DNA of 64,000 bases from Fen-455 sp050015175 (GTDB lineage Bacteria; Actinomycetota; Acidimicrobiia; Acidimicrobiales; Bog-793): assembly GCA_050015175.1 (NCBI GenBank), contig JBEKBX010000001.1, positions 124,001 through 188,000 on the forward strand. The letters are read 5' to 3'. Each line of letters begins with the position of its first letter. The stretch's first letter is position 1. Below are positions 62,965 to 64,000 of this stretch, piece after piece. A program made the position numbers and the translations under genes. The notes beneath the pieces were generated by a model. That model ran no database searches, was not told the DNA's origin, and was given only the letters and a program-made list of their open reading frames with translations.

Positions 62965-63864
62965 ATGACGCGATCGCGCCGGCTTGTGCTGGCTCTAGTC
63001 GTCGACCTGGTGCTCGTCGCCGCCGAGGCCACCGGCGGGGTGTTCGCCCGCTCGACCGGACTGGTGGCGACCGCTGGTCACGACCTGGCCGACGCGGCCG
63101 CGCTCGGGTTGGCCCTCGTCGCCACCCGGCTCGCGCTGAGACCTGCGACGGCGTCGAGATCCTTCGGTTACCACCGGGCGACCATCCTCGCCGCCCTCGC
63201 GAACGCGACGGCGATCGTCGTCGTGGGCATCGGGGTGCTCGCTCTCGGCGTATATCGGATCGCCCACCCGGCACATGTGCACGGCGCGCTAGTGGTGATC
63301 GTCGCGGCAGCCGGTCTCTTGGGCAACGCCGTCGCCGCCGTCCTGCTGCGCGAGCACACCACGGACCTGAACTTCAAAGCAGTGGCCCTGCATTTCACCG
63401 GCGACGCGGCCGCTGCCCTCGGGGTGATCGTGGCGGGAACCGTGATCCTCGCGACGGGACGTTTCGAGGTGATCGACCCGATCGTGGCTCTCCTCATCAC
63501 CCTGCTGATCGGAGCCGAGGCCTGGCGGCTCGTGCGCGCGAGCCTGGATGTCCTGCTCGAGTCGACACCGCCCGACCTCGATGTCGCCGCGCTCGCCTCG
63601 GCGATCTCGGGCATCGAGGGAGTGACCGCCGTCCACGACCTTCACTGCTGGAGCCTTTCGAGCGAGGTCCGAGCGCTCTCTGCTCACGTCGTGCTGGACG
63701 GGCACCCGAGCCTCGAGGAGGCTCAGGTCGTCGGGGAGCGGGTCAAGCTCTCCGTCCAGAATCGCTTCCACGTCGCGCACGCGACCCTGGAGATGGAATG
63801 CGAGCCCTGTGCCGAGGACATCGCCGACGCCTGTGCAGTCGAGGTCTACCGCACCGTCGAGTAG
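62965..63864 (+). CDS. cation diffusion facilitator (CzcD/ZnT type)
   Basis: 299 aa, six TM helices. The HxxxD metal sites are in TM2 (TAGHDLADAAAL) and TM5 (HFTGDAAAALGV); the cytoplasmic domain has VHDLHCWSLSSEV and ends near LEMECEPCAED. Exports Zn2+ or similar ions in exchange for protons. Begins 8 bp after the previous stop, so cotranscription is likely. Confidence 0.9.
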   Translation: MTRSRRLVLALVVDLVLVAAEATGGVFARSTGLVATAGHDLADAAALGLALVATRLALRPATASRSFGYHRATILAALANATAIVVVGIGVLALGVYRIAHPAHVHGALVVIVAAAGLLGNAVAAVLLREHTTDLNFKAVALHFTGDAAAALGVIVAGTVILATGRFEVIDPIVALLITLLIGAEAWRLVRASLDVLLESTPPDLDVAALASAISGIEGVTAVHDLHCWSLSSEVRALSAHVVLDGHPSLEEAQVVGERVKLSVQNRFHVAHATLEMECEPCAEDIADACAVEVYRTVE

Positions 63865-63930
63865 CACTCACCACGGCTCCGGAACAGCACCTGTGCTCGC
63901 GGAGCGCGCCTGCCGATAGCGTTCGGGCCG

Positions 63931-64000
63931 ATGTGTGGTCGTTTCGTCGCGAGCCGCCCCGTCGAGGAGATCGCCCGATTGCTCGATGTCGGCAAGATCG
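63931..64000 (+). CDS. SRAP-family (YedK/HMCES) protein, N-terminal fragment
   Basis: The first 23 codons are visible: MCGRFVASRPVEEIARLLDV. The N-terminal MCGRF is diagnostic, with Cys2 as the residue that links to abasic sites in single-stranded DNA after Met removal. The gene runs off the right edge. TAGCGT at 63917-63922 lies 8 nt before the ATG (leaderless). Confidence 0.85.
   Translation, partial: MCGRFVASRPVEEIARLLDVGKI

Noticed and set aside
1..64000. CRISPR array, prophage or defence island
   Set aside because: No regularly spaced repeats, no Cas, phage structural or restriction genes are visible; the only mobile DNA seen is the IS110-type element.

Overview
This window is high-GC DNA that reads as chromosomal DNA of an actinobacterium. 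Genes supporting this are mshA (mycothiol synthesis), a BldC-type regulator, an RsiG-type anti-sigma factor, the tiny ribosomal proteins bS22 and bL37, a rex-hemA-hemC-hemD-hemB-hemL cluster, nickel superoxide dismutase with its maturation protease, and a geranylgeranyl reductase next to a 14-gene complex I operon. The style (many GTG starts, many stop/start overlaps, many leaderless promoters) suggests a deep-branching group such as Acidimicrobiia, but that placement is inference.

Layout. 1-2142: a HAD-type hydrolase (cut by the window edge) behind acetyl-CoA synthetase. 2268-5231: a lysylphosphatidylglycerol-synthase-like membrane protein fused to a metallophosphoesterase-like domain that has lost its metal ligands. 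5407-7443: two decayed secreted-protein genes (a lipoprotein and a phosphoesterase) carrying several frameshifts and a nonsense codon. 7682-23146 (minus): the complete nuoA-N operon. 23230-24738: geranylgeranyl reductase, divergent from nuoA. 24558-30588 (minus): rex and the haem genes. 30656-33039 (minus): bldC, proC, mshA. 33073-34573: a probable IS110-family element. 34604-36529: an XRE regulator, rsiG and sodX, with sodN divergent. 36565-40435: MoaD, DksA/TraR-like and DUF503 proteins, a DUF929/VKOR disulfide pair, YciI, a DUF2510 protein and tRNA-Gln. 40596-46384: bS22, then ispE, rsmA, tatD, metG, rsmI and DUF192 on the minus strand, then bL37. 46388-52308: GDPD, an unknown protein, a PfkB kinase, PepN and a GDT1 transporter. 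52345-56013: a methyltransferase, convergent with a three-gene glycosyltransferase/methyltransferase/toroid-protein operon. 56160-59460: a soluble PRC-barrel/MgtE-N/CBS protein, a structured untranslated leader and an NRAMP-related transporter. 59508-64000: tandem GNAT, aldo/keto reductase, NifU-like, nucleotidyltransferase, CDF transporter and an SRAP protein cut by the edge.

How it fits together. Complex I and the menaquinone-type reductase belong to respiration. Rex, which senses NADH/NAD+, heads the haem genes and has a good candidate operator in front of itself. mshA, Ni-SOD and the DUF929/VKOR pair are redox-defence and disulfide functions. The most novel-looking unit is the Mg2+-sensor-like protein beside an NRAMP homologue whose ion-site motifs are changed in the way described for NRAMP-related Mg2+ transporters, with a roughly 285-nt structured leader between them. 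A second theme is leaderless transcription: at least 13 genes have a TANNNT hexamer 5-10 nt before the start codon and no Shine-Dalgarno sequence.
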